Positions 36,953 through 48,180 of a DNA stretch of 64,000 bases are shown piece by piece; position 1 is the stretch's first letter; each line of letters begins with the position of its first letter. Origin of the DNA: Phormidium tenue FACHB-1052. GTDB lineage: Bacteria; Cyanobacteriota; Cyanobacteriia; Phormidesmidales; Phormidesmidaceae. A program made the translations under genes and the position numbers. Where the stretch lies: contig NZ_JACJQN010000018.1 of assembly GCF_014696675.1 (NCBI RefSeq), positions 62,001-126,000 on the forward strand. Reading direction: 5' to 3'. The notes under the pieces were generated by a model. It was not told the DNA's origin. It saw only the letters and a list, made by a program, of their open reading frames with translations, and did not search any database.

Positions 36953-37492
36953 TTAGCGTAGCGGGTCGGCGGATTGAGATGGTAAAGCAGGATACAGATC
37001 TGTTCCCAAAACCAGTACCCGATCCACCCCCTCCTGCACCGAGGGCAGCGCTCCCTGGAGTTGGCGGTGCATGGTGGCAATGATGTCGACGGGCACTTGG
37101 CGCGATCGCCCCCGATTGCGCTCGATCGCCAGGCTTAGGGGCACATCAAACCAGACTAAAGTGATGGGGGCAAAGCCGGTTTGGCAGGCAGCGGCGATCG
37201 CCTCTCTCCTGTGCCGCCGCCGTGCGTTGGTGGCATCGTAGATCACGCCCTCTAGCTCGCCCTGGTGAATGGCTGCGATCGCCTGCTGCCACTGGGTCAT
37301 CACCTGCTGCCAGATCCGCAGCCAGTCGCCCTGAATCGCTTCGTCACCGTAGAGCTGGGCGCGAAGGTTGTCGGTAGACACAATACGGTAGCGGGGATGG
37401 GCCAAGACAAAATCCCTGGCCCAAGTCGACTTACCGCTGCCGGGAATACCCACCAGCATCAACAGGGGCACAGGGATTGCATCTCGGCTCAC
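36953..37492 (-). CDS. P-loop kinase (AAA_33 / polynucleotide kinase-like)
   Basis: The protein has 179 residues. The Walker A is GIPGSGKST (15-23). A DNA/RNA-kinase-like segment IVSTDNLRAQLYGD follows, then VIYDATNARRRHRR and ITLVWFDVPLSLAIERNRGR with lid arginines. Such kinases phosphorylate nucleic-acid ends or small molecules; the substrate here is not known. It starts 13 bp after the glgC stop in the same direction, so the two are likely cotranscribed. Confidence 0.8.
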   Translation of the reverse strand: MSRDAIPVPLLMLVGIPGSGKSTWARDFVLAHPRYRIVSTDNLRAQLYGDEAIQGDWLRIWQQVMTQWQQAIAAIHQGELEGVIYDATNARRRHRREAIAAACQTGFAPITLVWFDVPLSLAIERNRGRSRQVPVDIIATMHRQLQGALPSVQEGVDRVLVLGTDLYPALPSQSADPLR

Positions 37493-37505
37493 CGGAGACC
37501 CGGCC

Positions 37506-38795
37506 TCAAATGATCATGCCGTCGGGAATCACCGCGTTCTTCAGCACCACGACAATGCCGCTACGAATGTAGAAGCCCAGGTCTTCTCGCTCGGCCTCCT
37601 GCACATTGTCTTTGTTGACGATCTGCACGTTGCGGCCAATGCGGGCATTTTTGTCAATAATGGCGCGGCGAATGATTGAGCCTTCGCCAATGCCCATGGG
37701 AATTTTGCCCCGAGTCAGGTGCTGGCTGCTCTCCGAGAGCGGCTCGTAGTAGTCGGCCCCCATCAGCAGCGAGTCTTCGATCACGCAGTCGGCGTTAATG
37801 CGCTGGCGCAACCCCACCACCGAGTGGTGAATGCGGCAGTTTTTAAGAATGCAGCCCTCAGTGATGCTCGACTGGGTGATCTGGCAGTCTTGCAGCTTGT
37901 TGGGCGGCAGGTAGCGGGCGCGAGTATAGATGGGCGCGTCTTCGTGGTAAAAGCTGAAGTCGGGGTAGGGCTGCTGAGTTAGCGCCAGGTTGGCATCGTA
38001 GAAGGCTTCGATGGTTCCGATGTCTTCCCAATAGCCGTCGAATAGATAGGCCTGCACGTTGTAATCGCGCGACGAGGCCGGAATAATTTCTTTGCCGAAA
38101 TCGGTTTGGTCGAGGTTCTTACGCAGCAGGTCGATCAGCACCTGCTTTTTAAACACGTAGATGCCCATCGACGCGATGAAGGGCTTCTCGACCGCCTGTT
38201 CGGCGCTGAGGCCAAGGGAGGTGGTGTCAACTTTCATCTGCTCTAGGGCTTCGCCCTTGGGCTTTTCGCTAAAGTCAACTACGCGCCCGGTGCCATCGAC
38301 CTTCATCAGGCCAAAGTCAGAGGCTTGCTTGTAGCCAATGGGCACCACCGACAGGGTAATGTCGGCGTTGGTGGCTCGGTGGCGCTGCACAAACAGGCTG
38401 TAGTCCATGCGGTAGAGGTGATCCCCAGAGAGGATGATGAAATCCTCGACGTTCCAGGAGTCAAACAGCCACAGGTATTTGCGCACGGCGTCGGCGGTGC
38501 CCTGGAACCAGCTAGGGCTCTCAGGGGTTTGCTGGGCCGCCAGCACTTCCACAAAGCCCTCGGTAAACTGCGAAAACTGGTAGGCACGACCAATGTGCCG
38601 GTTCAACGAGGCGGAGTTGAACTGGGTCAGTACGTAAATTTTGTGGATTTCGGAGTTGATGCAGTTACTTACAGGAATATCAATTAAGCGATATTTACCG
38701 GCCAAAGAAACCGCTGGCTTAGCCCGAAATTTCGTTAATGGATAAAGGCGAGTGCCGGCACCGCCCCCTAGAATTATGGCCAGAACTGATTTCAC
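37506..38795 (-). CDS. glgC: Glucose-1-phosphate adenylyltransferase (ADP-glucose pyrophosphorylase)
   Basis: The protein has 429 residues, the normal cyanobacterial length. It makes ADP-glucose from glucose-1-phosphate and ATP, the committed step of glycogen synthesis. The nucleotide loop is [13 protein letters not shown], followed by the sugar-binding signature [29 protein letters not shown], the catalytic region [13 protein letters not shown] (here [15 protein letters not shown]) and a C-terminal left-handed beta helix ending [14 protein letters not shown]. Cyanobacterial enzymes are activated by 3-phosphoglycerate and inhibited by phosphate. The start ATG matches homologues. A kinase gene follows 13 bp downstream. 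Confidence 0.97.
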   Translation of the reverse strand: MKSVLAIILGGGAGTRLYPLTKFRAKPAVSLAGKYRLIDIPVSNCINSEIHKIYVLTQFNSASLNRHIGRAYQFSQFTEGFVEVLAAQQTPESPSWFQGTADAVRKYLWLFDSWNVEDFIILSGDHLYRMDYSLFVQRHRATNADITLSVVPIGYKQASDFGLMKVDGTGRVVDFSEKPKGEALEQMKVDTTSLGLSAEQAVEKPFIASMGIYVFKKQVLIDLLRKNLDQTDFGKEIIPASSRDYNVQAYLFDGYWEDIGTIEAFYDANLALTQQPYPDFSFYHEDAPIYTRARYLPPNKLQDCQITQSSITEGCILKNCRIHHSVVGLRQRINADCVIEDSLLMGADYYEPLSESSQHLTRGKIPMGIGEGSIIRRAIIDKNARIGRNVQIVNKDNVQEAEREDLGFYIRSGIVVVLKNAVIPDGMII

Positions 38796-39072
38796 AAGAT
38801 TCCCTCAATAAGCCCACAAACTGGCTCGTTTTCACCGTCTGTTTCACATTCCCAGTGTGAGCCTGAGGGTACCGCTTGACAAGGGGTTTATGAAAATATT
38901 GTGGTGGAATGTGACCTGGGACACGCCAGCAGTTTTTAGTGATCCCTATAGAGTGCCCCTCAGCCTGGGATAGGCAGGTGTAGGCTGAGGGGCAGTGGAG
39001 CGCGTAGATTATGGGCCTACCGGTGAACTGGCTCACGTTGAAATCATCTAACCTTCTACCAGGATCCAACTC

Positions 39073-40731
39073 TTAAAGTCGGATCACCGACAGCGTGATG
39101 GCGCTGCTGTTGTTTTCGGGAAAGGTGTCGATAAAAAAGGCACAGAGTTGGGCAGGTTCATCGACCTCTAGGGAGAGGGTGTCGGCATGGCCATTGAGGG
39201 TGGACCAGGTGCCATTGACCCAGACGCCAGTCTTTAAATTTGAGACCCGGCCACCGTAGATCCACAGCAGTACCCAGGGCTCGCCCGATTGGGTATCGTC
39301 GCCGTAGTTAAAGGTGCCTGCTTTAATGCGCAGGATGTAGGAGCCTGGATCGAGGTTGCAGGTAGCGGCTACTTGCTCCTGGAGGTACTGCATCTGGTCA
39401 CCCCTGAGCAAGACGGCGTTATGACGACTGTGCACGGTTATGGTTTGAATTGCGCAAGTTTTAGAGACAACAGCAGCGACGTCTCTGATGGGGGCGGGCT
39501 GGGCTGTTGCTGGGTTTAGTACAGGGGCTAGGGCCACATCGTCTACCGGAGCTGCTACCGGGACTGCTACTGGAGCCGCTACCGGAACTGTCTTGGGTGG
39601 CGCAACCGGGGCTATTGAGCGTGACGCTATTGGTTTGCGCTGACCCTTGAGTAGCCACCACAGCAGCCCGCCCAAAACAGGAATACCCAATAGCCACCAG
39701 GGAAACCGCCCTGATGTAGCTGTCTCGGTTGTAGTGCCAGCGGGGGGGACTAAAGCGGTGTTCTGTCCTGAGGTGGCGGTGGATTCAAGCGTCGCAGTTG
39801 GGGCTGGAGGAGCGATCGCGGGCGCAGTTTTAGGCGAGGGGGTTGCTGTCGGTTCTGATGCCTTAGTTGCGGCGGCATCAGCGCTAGTTGGCCCGGGCAG
39901 CTGCATAAAAAAGCCGATCAAGGCCAAGGCGGCGGGAGTGGGGTCTTCGGCGTTGTAGACATAGGCCCGATGTTGGGAGTAGGGGTAGCGCGGGTCGTTA
40001 GGTAGTGTTTGGTGCATGGCTAAAACCCGCACATCGCTGCGGCCCAGCACCTGGGAGGCCACCGCGTAGGCAATGCCGTCTGCGCCCAGGGCCTCGACTA
40101 CGGCTTCGGTGTCGTCGTCATCGACGGGGTCGGCGGTAGAGCCAGTGCCAAAGAAGGCTCCGTCAAAGGCGGCATAGCGGCTCAGGGCGATGCGGGTATC
40201 GCTGTAGTTGGGGCGATCGATCACGCGAATGCGGGCTGGAGCACCGCCGACCTCGGCCCAGTTCCTAATCTCGCCGCGAAACATTCGGGCAAACTGCTCG
40301 AAGCTGAGGCTGCCTTCAAAGGGGTTGTCGGGGCCGACTATCACGGCGATTTTTTCGCGCTCAATGGGTATCTCTACTAGGCCTTGACTGCGTTCGGCGG
40401 CAGTGAGAGGCCGCCCGGCGGCCACAATATCTAGCTCGCCATCGATCAACGCCCGCAGCGCTGCATCGGTGCGGCTAGCCCCGATTTCTACTGAGGCGTT
40501 GGGGAAGCGTTGGAGGAAGCGATCGCGCAAATCCTCATTGGCCAACACCATACTGCTAGAGCCGTCGAGGCGCAGCACTGCATCTGCCGGTAGCTGAGTG
40601 GGAATTGAGACCGGATCGGGCAGGGTGCCTGGGGCCTGGGCTAAAAGGCGATCGGCGGCGATCGGAGAAATCGCCGCTGTGGCCAGCAGCAGCGCCACGG
40701 CCCGAGCCAGAGAAGGTGATTGAGTTGCCAT
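39073..40731 (-). CDS. PstS-like phosphate-binding domain fused to an unnamed C-terminal module
   Basis: The protein has 552 residues. A signal peptide (LLLATAAISPIA) precedes a PstS-like substrate-binding domain at about 50-285 (DGSSSMVLANEDL, LDIVAAGRPLTAAER, FARMFRGEIRNWAEVG). A Thr/Ala/Pro-rich linker and one membrane segment (FPWWLLGIPVLGGLLWWLL, about 345-363) follow. The last ~125 residues (LDPGSYILRIKAGTFNYG, VLLWIYGGRVSNLKT, LCAFFIDTFPENN) are about 50% identical by eye to the whole next-upstream gene product. A periplasmic binding domain joined through one membrane segment to the module suggests that the module lies on the opposite side of the membrane, probably in the cytosol, like a signalling receptor. 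Ligand and role are unknown. It is the second gene of a two-gene operon with a 22-bp gap. Confidence 0.78.
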   Translation of the reverse strand: MATQSPSLARAVALLLATAAISPIAADRLLAQAPGTLPDPVSIPTQLPADAVLRLDGSSSMVLANEDLRDRFLQRFPNASVEIGASRTDAALRALIDGELDIVAAGRPLTAAERSQGLVEIPIEREKIAVIVGPDNPFEGSLSFEQFARMFRGEIRNWAEVGGAPARIRVIDRPNYSDTRIALSRYAAFDGAFFGTGSTADPVDDDDTEAVVEALGADGIAYAVASQVLGRSDVRVLAMHQTLPNDPRYPYSQHRAYVYNAEDPTPAALALIGFFMQLPGPTSADAAATKASEPTATPSPKTAPAIAPPAPTATLESTATSGQNTALVPPAGTTTETATSGRFPWWLLGIPVLGGLLWWLLKGQRKPIASRSIAPVAPPKTVPVAAPVAVPVAAPVDDVALAPVLNPATAQPAPIRDVAAVVSKTCAIQTITVHSRHNAVLLRGDQMQYLQEQVAATCNLDPGSYILRIKAGTFNYGDDTQSGEPWVLLWIYGGRVSNLKTGVWVNGTWSTLNGHADTLSLEVDEPAQLCAFFIDTFPENNSSAITLSVIRL

Positions 40732-40753
40732 GGTAGTATCCCTAACCGCTCCC

Positions 40754-41158
40754 CTAAATTCGCACGATCGAGAGGGTCAGTTCTTCGTCGTTGTCTTCTA
40801 AATAGGTATCAAAGAAAAAGGCGCAGAGGGTAGCGGGCTCTACCACCTCCATGACTAGGGCGTCGTCGTAGCCGTTGAGCGATACCCAGGTGGCATTCAC
40901 CGGCACGTTGGTCTTTTGGTTGATCACCTGACCGCCGTAGATCCACAGCAGCACCACCGGCTCATTGCGCAGGGCGTCGGCCCCATAGCCAAAAGAGCCT
41001 GAGCGAATTTTGACAATATTGGTGCCCGGCTCTAGCTGCGCTGAGACACCGGTTCGCTGCAGCGCCTCCATCTGCTCAGGGCTAAACTGAAAGCAGTTGT
41101 GCTGACCGTGGACTGTTAGATCTGTGACTGTGCACCCATCCATAACTCGGGTCTCCAT
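40754..41158 (-). CDS. Stand-alone copy of the unnamed module, hypothetical
   Basis: The protein has 134 residues, without signal peptide or membrane segment. It aligns over its full length with the C-terminus of the downstream PstS-like fusion: CTVTDLTVHGQHNCF, LEPGTNIVKIRSGSFGYG, VLLWIYGGQVINQKTNV, VVEPATLCAFFFDTY, ELTLSIVRI. The pattern of alternating hydrophobic residues suggests an all-beta fold. The two genes are 22 bp apart and run in the same direction, so the free module may bind or compete with its tethered copy. I do not recognise a named family. Confidence 0.75.
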   Translation of the reverse strand: METRVMDGCTVTDLTVHGQHNCFQFSPEQMEALQRTGVSAQLEPGTNIVKIRSGSFGYGADALRNEPVVLLWIYGGQVINQKTNVPVNATWVSLNGYDDALVMEVVEPATLCAFFFDTYLEDNDEELTLSIVRI

Positions 41159-41250
41159 TCAACGAGTTTGCTACTTAGAAGCTTAGGGCGATCGCCCCAA
41201 GCCCAGACAAAGCTCCCACGTAATTGCCCAACTGGGTTGAGCAATTGCGT

Positions 41251-42750
<1,500 letters not shown>

Positions 42751-42778
42751 CTACTCAAGTTGGAATTAAAGGCCAAAT

Positions 42779-43210
42779 TCAAAATACATTGATGATCCAG
42801 ACGGTGAGCCATGCAACAAAGAAGAAGGCGTAATAGAATGGAAAGATTATAGAATTAGATGCTAGTAGCTTCTTGCTCGCTACCTCCTGCGTGCCAAAAA
42901 GTACTAATTGCATTCCATATTCCAATTCAGCTTCTTTCGCACGGCGCATATATCCAGACATATAAGCTGCCAATCGACGTTCGCTATTGATCCCCAAACA
43001 AAGAACAAATGCAGCCACAATTGATAGCAGCAGATCTGAAGCATTAAAACTCAAAAGCCTGTTTCCAATAATTGTTAAAACTGCTGCCTGTACAGTGGTC
43101 GCAAAGGTCATGTCTTGTCTTCGCAAAGAGGTTAAATGACGATATTGTTCTAAAGCCGCTTCATATTCCAATCTTGCCAATTCCCACGGCTCGGGCTGTT
43201 TAGCTTGCAT
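42779..43210 (-). CDS. Small multi-pass membrane protein, hypothetical
   Basis: The protein has 143 residues. A charged N-terminal helix (LARLEYEAALEQYRHLTSLRRQD) is followed by two to three hydrophobic segments (about 35-50, 58-75 and 120-142). I do not recognise the family; a charged helix followed by two membrane segments is also the layout of SLATT-type effector domains, but that is a weak analogy. The gene and the next ~400 bp are clearly more AT-rich than the flanks, which suggests a recent gain. Confidence 0.55.
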   Translation of the reverse strand: MQAKQPEPWELARLEYEAALEQYRHLTSLRRQDMTFATTVQAAVLTIIGNRLLSFNASDLLLSIVAAFVLCLGINSERRLAAYMSGYMRRAKEAELEYGMQLVLFGTQEVASKKLLASNSIIFPFYYAFFFVAWLTVWIINVF

Positions 43211-43608
43211 TATAAACCTCCCATTTTTGTCAAAGGAAATCTTAAGAGCCTTTCTACTGTAAATCTCCCTAACTATAAGACTGCAACTAGAGCGGACTTT
43301 TTAAAATATTCCTCTTATGGAACCCAGGTAGAAATTTATCTGGCTCACTACTAATATGCTTATAGCGGGTAATTGGGCAACCGATATATAACTATCTATT
43401 CATTTTGGGCTTCGATCGCTCAAGTTCTCTCTAGCTTCAGCCTCCTTTACATCGCCAACGGGTAGCATCTACACCAGCCCTCGCGGTCATACCATAGCCA
43501 ATAGCTAGTGAGAATCGCTCTTTTAAGTCGCGCTCGGCCAAAGGAGCGCAGGTACTGTGGCACAATGGAAGACACTCTTAAATTTTGCCGTCATCTTTTG
43601 AAACGCCT
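43211..43608. other. Divergent AT-rich intergenic region (398 bp)
   Basis: It lies upstream of chlI and of the AT-rich membrane-protein gene and must include their promoters. It is notably AT-rich (TTTTTAAAATATTCC around 43298). I see no clear -10/-35 pair, RNA gene or repeat. Confidence 0.4.
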
Positions 43609-44712
43609 GTGAATTCTACTGTTGCGACCCCCTCGGCCACCTTTGCCCCCGCTCGCCGCGCGGTATTTCCCTTCACCGCCGTGATTGGCCAAGACGACAT
43701 GAAGCTGGCCCTGCTCCTCAACGTCATCGACCCCAAAATTGGCGGGGTGATGATCATGGGCGATCGCGGCACCGGCAAATCCACCACCATTCGCGCCCTG
43801 GCCGACCTGCTGCCCGAGATCGAGGTCGTAGCCGATGACCCCTTCAGCCGTTCGCCCCAGGACCGCGACGTGTGGGCCGAGCGCGGCACCAATGATCTGC
43901 CTGTGGCGCATAAGAAAGTTCCCATGGTTGACCTACCCCTGGGGGCCACCGAAGACCGGGTCTGCGGCACGATTGACATCGAAAAAGCCCTATCTGAGGG
44001 CGTTAAAGCTTTTGAGCCGGGCCTGCTGGCCAAGGCCAATCGCGGCATTCTCTATGTAGACGAGGTCAACCTGCTCGACGACCACCTCGTCGACGTGCTG
44101 CTCGACTCCGCCGCCTCGGGCTGGAACACTGTAGAGCGTGAAGGCATCTCCATTCGCCACCCGGCCCAGTTTGTGCTGGTAGGCTCTGGCAACCCTGAGG
44201 AAGGAGAGTTGCGGCCCCAGTTGCTCGATCGCTTCGGTATGCACGCCGAGATTCGCACCGTGCGCGACCCTGAGCTGCGGGTACAAATTGTCGAGCAGCG
44301 CTCTGAGTTTGACCAAGACCCCGCCACCTACCTAACCAAGCACCAGGCCGAGCAAGAAGCGCTCCAGGTCAAGCTAGTGGAGGCGCAGCAGCGGCTAGCC
44401 TCAGTCAACCTCGACTACGAAGATCGGGTGCGCATCTCTGAGGTGTGCTCAGAGCTAGATGTAGACGGGCTGCGGGGCGACATTGTCACCAACCGGGCCG
44501 CCAAGGCGATCGCTGCCTATGAGGGCCGCACTGAAGTCACCCTCGACGACATCAAGCGGGTAATTGTGCTCTGCCTGCGCCACCGCCTGCGCAAAGACCC
44601 GTTAGAGAGCATCGACTCGGGCTACAAAGTCGAAAAAGTGTTCTGTAAGGTGTTTGGTCTAGCCGACCCCGATGCGGCGGTCAACGGTCGTCAGCCTGTG
44701 GGGGCTCGGTAA
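43609..44712 (+). CDS. chlI: Magnesium chelatase ATPase subunit I
   Basis: The protein has 367 residues from GTG 43609 (a TTG at 43585 is the alternative). ChlI is the AAA+ motor of the ChlD-ChlI-ChlH complex that inserts Mg2+ into protoporphyrin IX, the first step of chlorophyll synthesis. The start [20 protein letters not shown], Walker A GDRGTGKS (51-58), Walker [12 protein letters not shown] and [19 protein letters not shown] match cyanobacterial ChlI closely. Shortly downstream lies ruvC (8-bp gap), so they are likely cotranscribed. Presence of chlI is one of the indications of a photosynthetic host. Confidence 0.95.
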   Translation: MNSTVATPSATFAPARRAVFPFTAVIGQDDMKLALLLNVIDPKIGGVMIMGDRGTGKSTTIRALADLLPEIEVVADDPFSRSPQDRDVWAERGTNDLPVAHKKVPMVDLPLGATEDRVCGTIDIEKALSEGVKAFEPGLLAKANRGILYVDEVNLLDDHLVDVLLDSAASGWNTVEREGISIRHPAQFVLVGSGNPEEGELRPQLLDRFGMHAEIRTVRDPELRVQIVEQRSEFDQDPATYLTKHQAEQEALQVKLVEAQQRLASVNLDYEDRVRISEVCSELDVDGLRGDIVTNRAAKAIAAYEGRTEVTLDDIKRVIVLCLRHRLRKDPLESIDSGYKVEKVFCKVFGLADPDAAVNGRQPVGAR

Positions 44713-44720
44713 GCACTCCT

Positions 44721-45221
44721 GTGGGTCAGCGCATTCTCGGGCTTGACCCTGGCCTAGCCATTCTGGGGTTTGGGGTGATCGACGGCGACCACCCCGATTC
44801 GCTGCTAGCCCCCGGCGGCCATGCCGAGGCCACGGTGGTCGATTTTGGCGTGATCGAGACCCCGGCTAAGACTCCGGTGGGCGATCGCCTCTGCACTATC
44901 TACACCGATCTGCACAGCCTGCTAGAGCTGTATAAGCCGGATTTGGTGGCGATCGAGAAGTTCTTTTTTTACCGTATGGGCAACACGATTTTGGTGGCCC
45001 AGGCTCGGGGGGTGGTGATGCTGGTGCTGGCTCAGCACAGCCTGCCCTTTGTCGAATTCACCCCGGCTCAGGTGAAGCAGGCGCTGACGGGCTACGGCAA
45101 TGCCGATAAGTCTGAGGTGCAGCAGGCGGTCGCCCGAGAGCTGAGCCTAGAGCGCATTCCCCGCCCCGACGATGCGGCAGATGGGCTGGCGCTGGCGCTG
45201 GCAGCTTGGTATCAGCGGTAA
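44721..45221 (+). CDS. ruvC: Holliday junction resolvase RuvC
   Basis: The protein has 166 residues. RuvC cleaves Holliday junctions with RuvAB during recombination repair. The RNase H-like fold starts [15 protein letters not shown] with the first catalytic Asp (D9). The later acidic positions lie in [14 protein letters not shown] and in [13 protein letters not shown] near the C-terminus. A GTG start at 44721, 8 bp after chlI, fits the fold start. Confidence 0.95.
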   Translation: MGQRILGLDPGLAILGFGVIDGDHPDSLLAPGGHAEATVVDFGVIETPAKTPVGDRLCTIYTDLHSLLELYKPDLVAIEKFFFYRMGNTILVAQARGVVMLVLAQHSLPFVEFTPAQVKQALTGYGNADKSEVQQAVARELSLERIPRPDDAADGLALALAAWYQR

Positions 45222-45340
45222 CGACACTTACAGGATCAACACAGGTGGCCTCAAGCTAGACGTAGTTCTGCTCGGTCGTCGGAACTGCGGAGCATGCAAT
45301 TCAAAAACTCTCGGACAATATCTCGGCGTTTTCATGCTGT

Positions 45341-45379
45341 CTCAACATGGTGGGTTATGACTTAACCCACCATGTTGAG
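45341..45379. terminator. Bidirectional hairpin between ruvC and the flotillin operon
   Basis: CTCAACATGGTGGGTTA (45341-45357) pairs perfectly with TAACCCACCATGTTGAG (45363-45379) around a 5-nt loop. It lies between convergent transcripts. No U-tract follows, so termination is inferred from position and stem strength. Confidence 0.6.
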
Positions 45380-45393
45380 CCGTGATTAGTGCC

Positions 45394-46677
45394 TTACCCT
45401 TGGTTGGTATCAGCGTCTGGGTTAGCAGCCAATGACGCCTGGGAGGTATTGCCGCCACCCAGATTCTGCAACGTCTGAGCCAAATCTAAACCTGTGGCCT
45501 GCTTCATCTGTTCCATAAACGAGGCCAGCTTGGTGGCACTGCCGCCCCGTTCCGGGTCGATCACGGTGATGCTTTCGACCTGCACCTCGGGCACGGTGTC
45601 AACCAGATTCGCCAGCAGCGACTCTAGTTTCTGGAAGAGAAAGATTTCTCGGGCGTGGTCGCCTGCCGCTTTCCAGGTGGTGGCCAGTTCGCGAATGCCC
45701 TCGGCGCGGGCGCGACCGTCTTCGACGATGCTGGCGGCGTCGCCCTTGGCGCGGGCCTGGGCCTGCTGGCAAGCGGCGGCAGCGGGAGCAATCACATCGG
45801 CCTGGAGCTGCTGCTCGACCTGGTTGCGGCGTTCGCGCTGGACGGCGAGTTCGGCCTCGGTGCGGGCGACTTCGGCAGCAATTTCAGACTCGGCTTCAGA
45901 AATCGCGGCCTGGCGCTGACTGAGGGCGTTTTGCAGGCGGCGATCGGCGTCGGCGCGGGTAGTCTCTATTTTGGCTTCGATCTGGCGCAGGGAGGTGCGC
46001 TTGAGGTTCTCGGAGGCTTGTAAAGCCGACTGGGTCTTGGCCTCGGCCTCAGCGATGCGAGCGTCGCGCAGCAAGTCAGCCCGCTGTTTGCGCCCAATCG
46101 AGTTGAGGTAGCCAACGTCGTCGGAGATGTTTTGAATTTGCAGGTTGTCGAGGATGAGGCCGAGCTGGGCAAGGTCGTCGTCGGCTTCGTCGAGCAGGTT
46201 GCGGACAAAGGCCATTTTGTCTTCGTTCACCTGTTCGGGGGTGAGGGTGGCTAGCACGCCCCGCAGGTTGCCTTCGAGGGTTTCTCGGGCAATTTTTTCG
46301 ATCTCTTCGCGGCTTTTGCCCAGCAGGCGCTCGATCGCATTGTGAATCGCCGGTTCTTCGCCCGCAATTTTGATGTTGGCCACGCCATCGACGTTGAGGG
46401 GAATGCCGCCCTTGGAGTAGGCGCTGGCCACCTTCAGCTCGATGATCATGTTGGTGAGTTCCATGCGGAACGTCTTTTCGAGCAGGGGTTTGCGAATGCT
46501 GCTGCCGCCCTTGACCAGGCGATAGCCGACGCTGTGCCCATCGCCAACGGTGCGGCGATCGCCCGAAAAGATCAGCACTTCGCTGGGCTGGCAGATGTAG
46601 TAAAGGTTTTTGATGATCAGCAGCAGGCTGCCGGTGGCCCCGAACATGACGACCAGGAGGGTGAAGATTAGGCTCAT
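45394..46677 (-). CDS. Flotillin-like (SPFH domain) membrane protein B
   Basis: The protein has 427 residues. An N-terminal hydrophobic segment (LLVVMFGATGSLLLIIKNLYY) is followed by an SPFH/band-7 domain (SVGYRLVKGGSSIRKPLLEK, then EKIARETLEGNLRGVLATLTPEQVNEDK) and a long charged coiled coil with repeated EAE/ARAE patterns. Flotillins form large oligomeric membrane scaffolds on the inner face of lipid domains. The start ATG at 46677 overlaps the preceding gene's stop (ATGA), so the two are translationally coupled. The frame is open further upstream, but this is a shadow of flotillin A. Confidence 0.88.
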   Translation of the reverse strand: MSLIFTLLVVMFGATGSLLLIIKNLYYICQPSEVLIFSGDRRTVGDGHSVGYRLVKGGSSIRKPLLEKTFRMELTNMIIELKVASAYSKGGIPLNVDGVANIKIAGEEPAIHNAIERLLGKSREEIEKIARETLEGNLRGVLATLTPEQVNEDKMAFVRNLLDEADDDLAQLGLILDNLQIQNISDDVGYLNSIGRKQRADLLRDARIAEAEAKTQSALQASENLKRTSLRQIEAKIETTRADADRRLQNALSQRQAAISEAESEIAAEVARTEAELAVQRERRNQVEQQLQADVIAPAAAACQQAQARAKGDAASIVEDGRARAEGIRELATTWKAAGDHAREIFLFQKLESLLANLVDTVPEVQVESITVIDPERGGSATKLASFMEQMKQATGLDLAQTLQNLGGGNTSQASLAANPDADTNQG

Positions 46678-48047
46678 GGGGTTTGCTCCGAGGGTGAGAT
46701 GAGGGGAGATGAGGAAGAGGGGGTGAGGGGGGAGACGGCGGCGAGGGGGATGCCGAGGATGTCTTCGGACTGGCGTAGAAACTGCTTCACCATTTCGGGG
46801 TAGGCGTTGAGCAGCGATGCGATCGCCTTGCCGTCGCCGTTGTCGATCACGTTGACCTGCCCCAGATGCAGGCGACCGGGGATGCGACCGGCTTCTTTGA
46901 GCACCATTTCGAGCTGCTGCACTAAGAAGATCTGGGAGGCATCTACCCCCGTTTCTTGCCACACCTGCACCAGCATCTGGCTGGCCTGGGCCGAGGCCTT
47001 GGCATTTTCTTCGAGGGTGGCGGCGGCCCCGCGAGCGTGGAACTCTTGGGCGCGCTGCTGAGCCTTTGCAGGTAGCACTTTTTCCACCTCTAGGCGGGCC
47101 TGCTCCAGATGGGCGCGAATCGCTTGGAGTTCTCGCTGGGCGCGGGCGCGGGCTTCGGCGGCGGCGGCCTGGGTGCGCTCTTCTTCGATGCGGGCCTGCT
47201 TTTCGACCTCAGCGGTGATGCGGCGCAGCTCGTTTTCTTTTTCTTGAATCACGGTGCGGGCCTGGGTTTGGGCCACGTCGGCCTCGCGGGCGCTGTCGGC
47301 CTCAATTTGCTCGGCCTCGGCGACGGCGTTAGATTCAGCAATTTCGGCATCGCGCACTACGTTGGCGATCTGCCGCCGCCCGATGGAGTTGAGGTAGTCA
47401 ACCTGGTCAGCGACGCTTTGAATTTTGAGGGTGTCGAGCTGCAATCCCAGCTTGACTAGGTCGTTGCGCACGTCGCTGGCAATGCGCTCGGCAAACTGGA
47501 GCCGGTCTTCGTTGAGCTGTTCGGGGGTGAGGGTGGCGACTACACCGCGCAGGTTGCCCTCCAGGGTTTCCCTCGCCACCCGAGAGATTTCCTCTCGGCC
47601 CCGACCCAAAAAGCGCTCGATCGCATTGCCGACCAGCACCTCATCGCGGGCGATTTTGACGTTGGCGATCGCCTGAATATCCAGCGGCGTCCCCCCCTTC
47701 GAGTAGGCGTTGGTGACCTCAATTGGCACCGGCATGGTGGTCAAATCCATGGTTCTGACCGTTTCGAGAATGGGGATGCGGAAGGTGCGGCCCCCATAAA
47801 TTACCCGATAGCCCAGGGTTTGACCGTCGGCCCGGCGATACCTGCGCCCGGAGATAATCAAAATTTTGTTGGGGTCGCAGATCTGCACAAAGGCGTTAAC
47901 GCCCCAAATGGTGATCAAAATCGCGAAGATCAAGACTGCGATCGCCCCACCCCCGAGAGCCCGGCCCCCGCTCTGTCCCATCACCGGCACCGCTGGCATT
48001 GCCTCTGCGATCGCCACCGTTTCTGCCCTAGTCATTCCATTCGTCAT
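46674..48047 (-). CDS. Flotillin-like (SPFH domain) membrane protein A
   Basis: The protein has 457 residues. A hydrophobic segment near 35-55 (AIAVLIFAILITIWGVNAFV) precedes the SPFH domain (TLGYRVIYGGRTFRIPILET, SRVARETLEGNLRGVVATLTPEQLNEDRL), then a long Ala/Glu/Gln-rich coiled coil and a Ser/Pro-rich tail. It is a paralogue of the following gene with the same core, so the pair probably forms a hetero-oligomer. ATG 48047 is chosen; a TTG lies at 48053 and another ATG a few codons further in. It ends in an ATGA overlap with the next gene. Confidence 0.88.
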   Translation of the reverse strand: MTNGMTRAETVAIAEAMPAVPVMGQSGGRALGGGAIAVLIFAILITIWGVNAFVQICDPNKILIISGRRYRRADGQTLGYRVIYGGRTFRIPILETVRTMDLTTMPVPIEVTNAYSKGGTPLDIQAIANVKIARDEVLVGNAIERFLGRGREEISRVARETLEGNLRGVVATLTPEQLNEDRLQFAERIASDVRNDLVKLGLQLDTLKIQSVADQVDYLNSIGRRQIANVVRDAEIAESNAVAEAEQIEADSAREADVAQTQARTVIQEKENELRRITAEVEKQARIEEERTQAAAAEARARAQRELQAIRAHLEQARLEVEKVLPAKAQQRAQEFHARGAAATLEENAKASAQASQMLVQVWQETGVDASQIFLVQQLEMVLKEAGRIPGRLHLGQVNVIDNGDGKAIASLLNAYPEMVKQFLRQSEDILGIPLAAVSPLTPSSSSPLISPSEQTP

Positions 48048-48180
48048 ACGCAACCTCTTCCTTATTCGTAATCTCTAGCGCTAGGCATATTAGAAAGGTG
48101 ATGGGGAAGATAGGGGTGATGGAGTAATCAAGCGATCAAAACGCCCCCACTCCCTCACCTCCCTCATCTCCCTTACTCCC

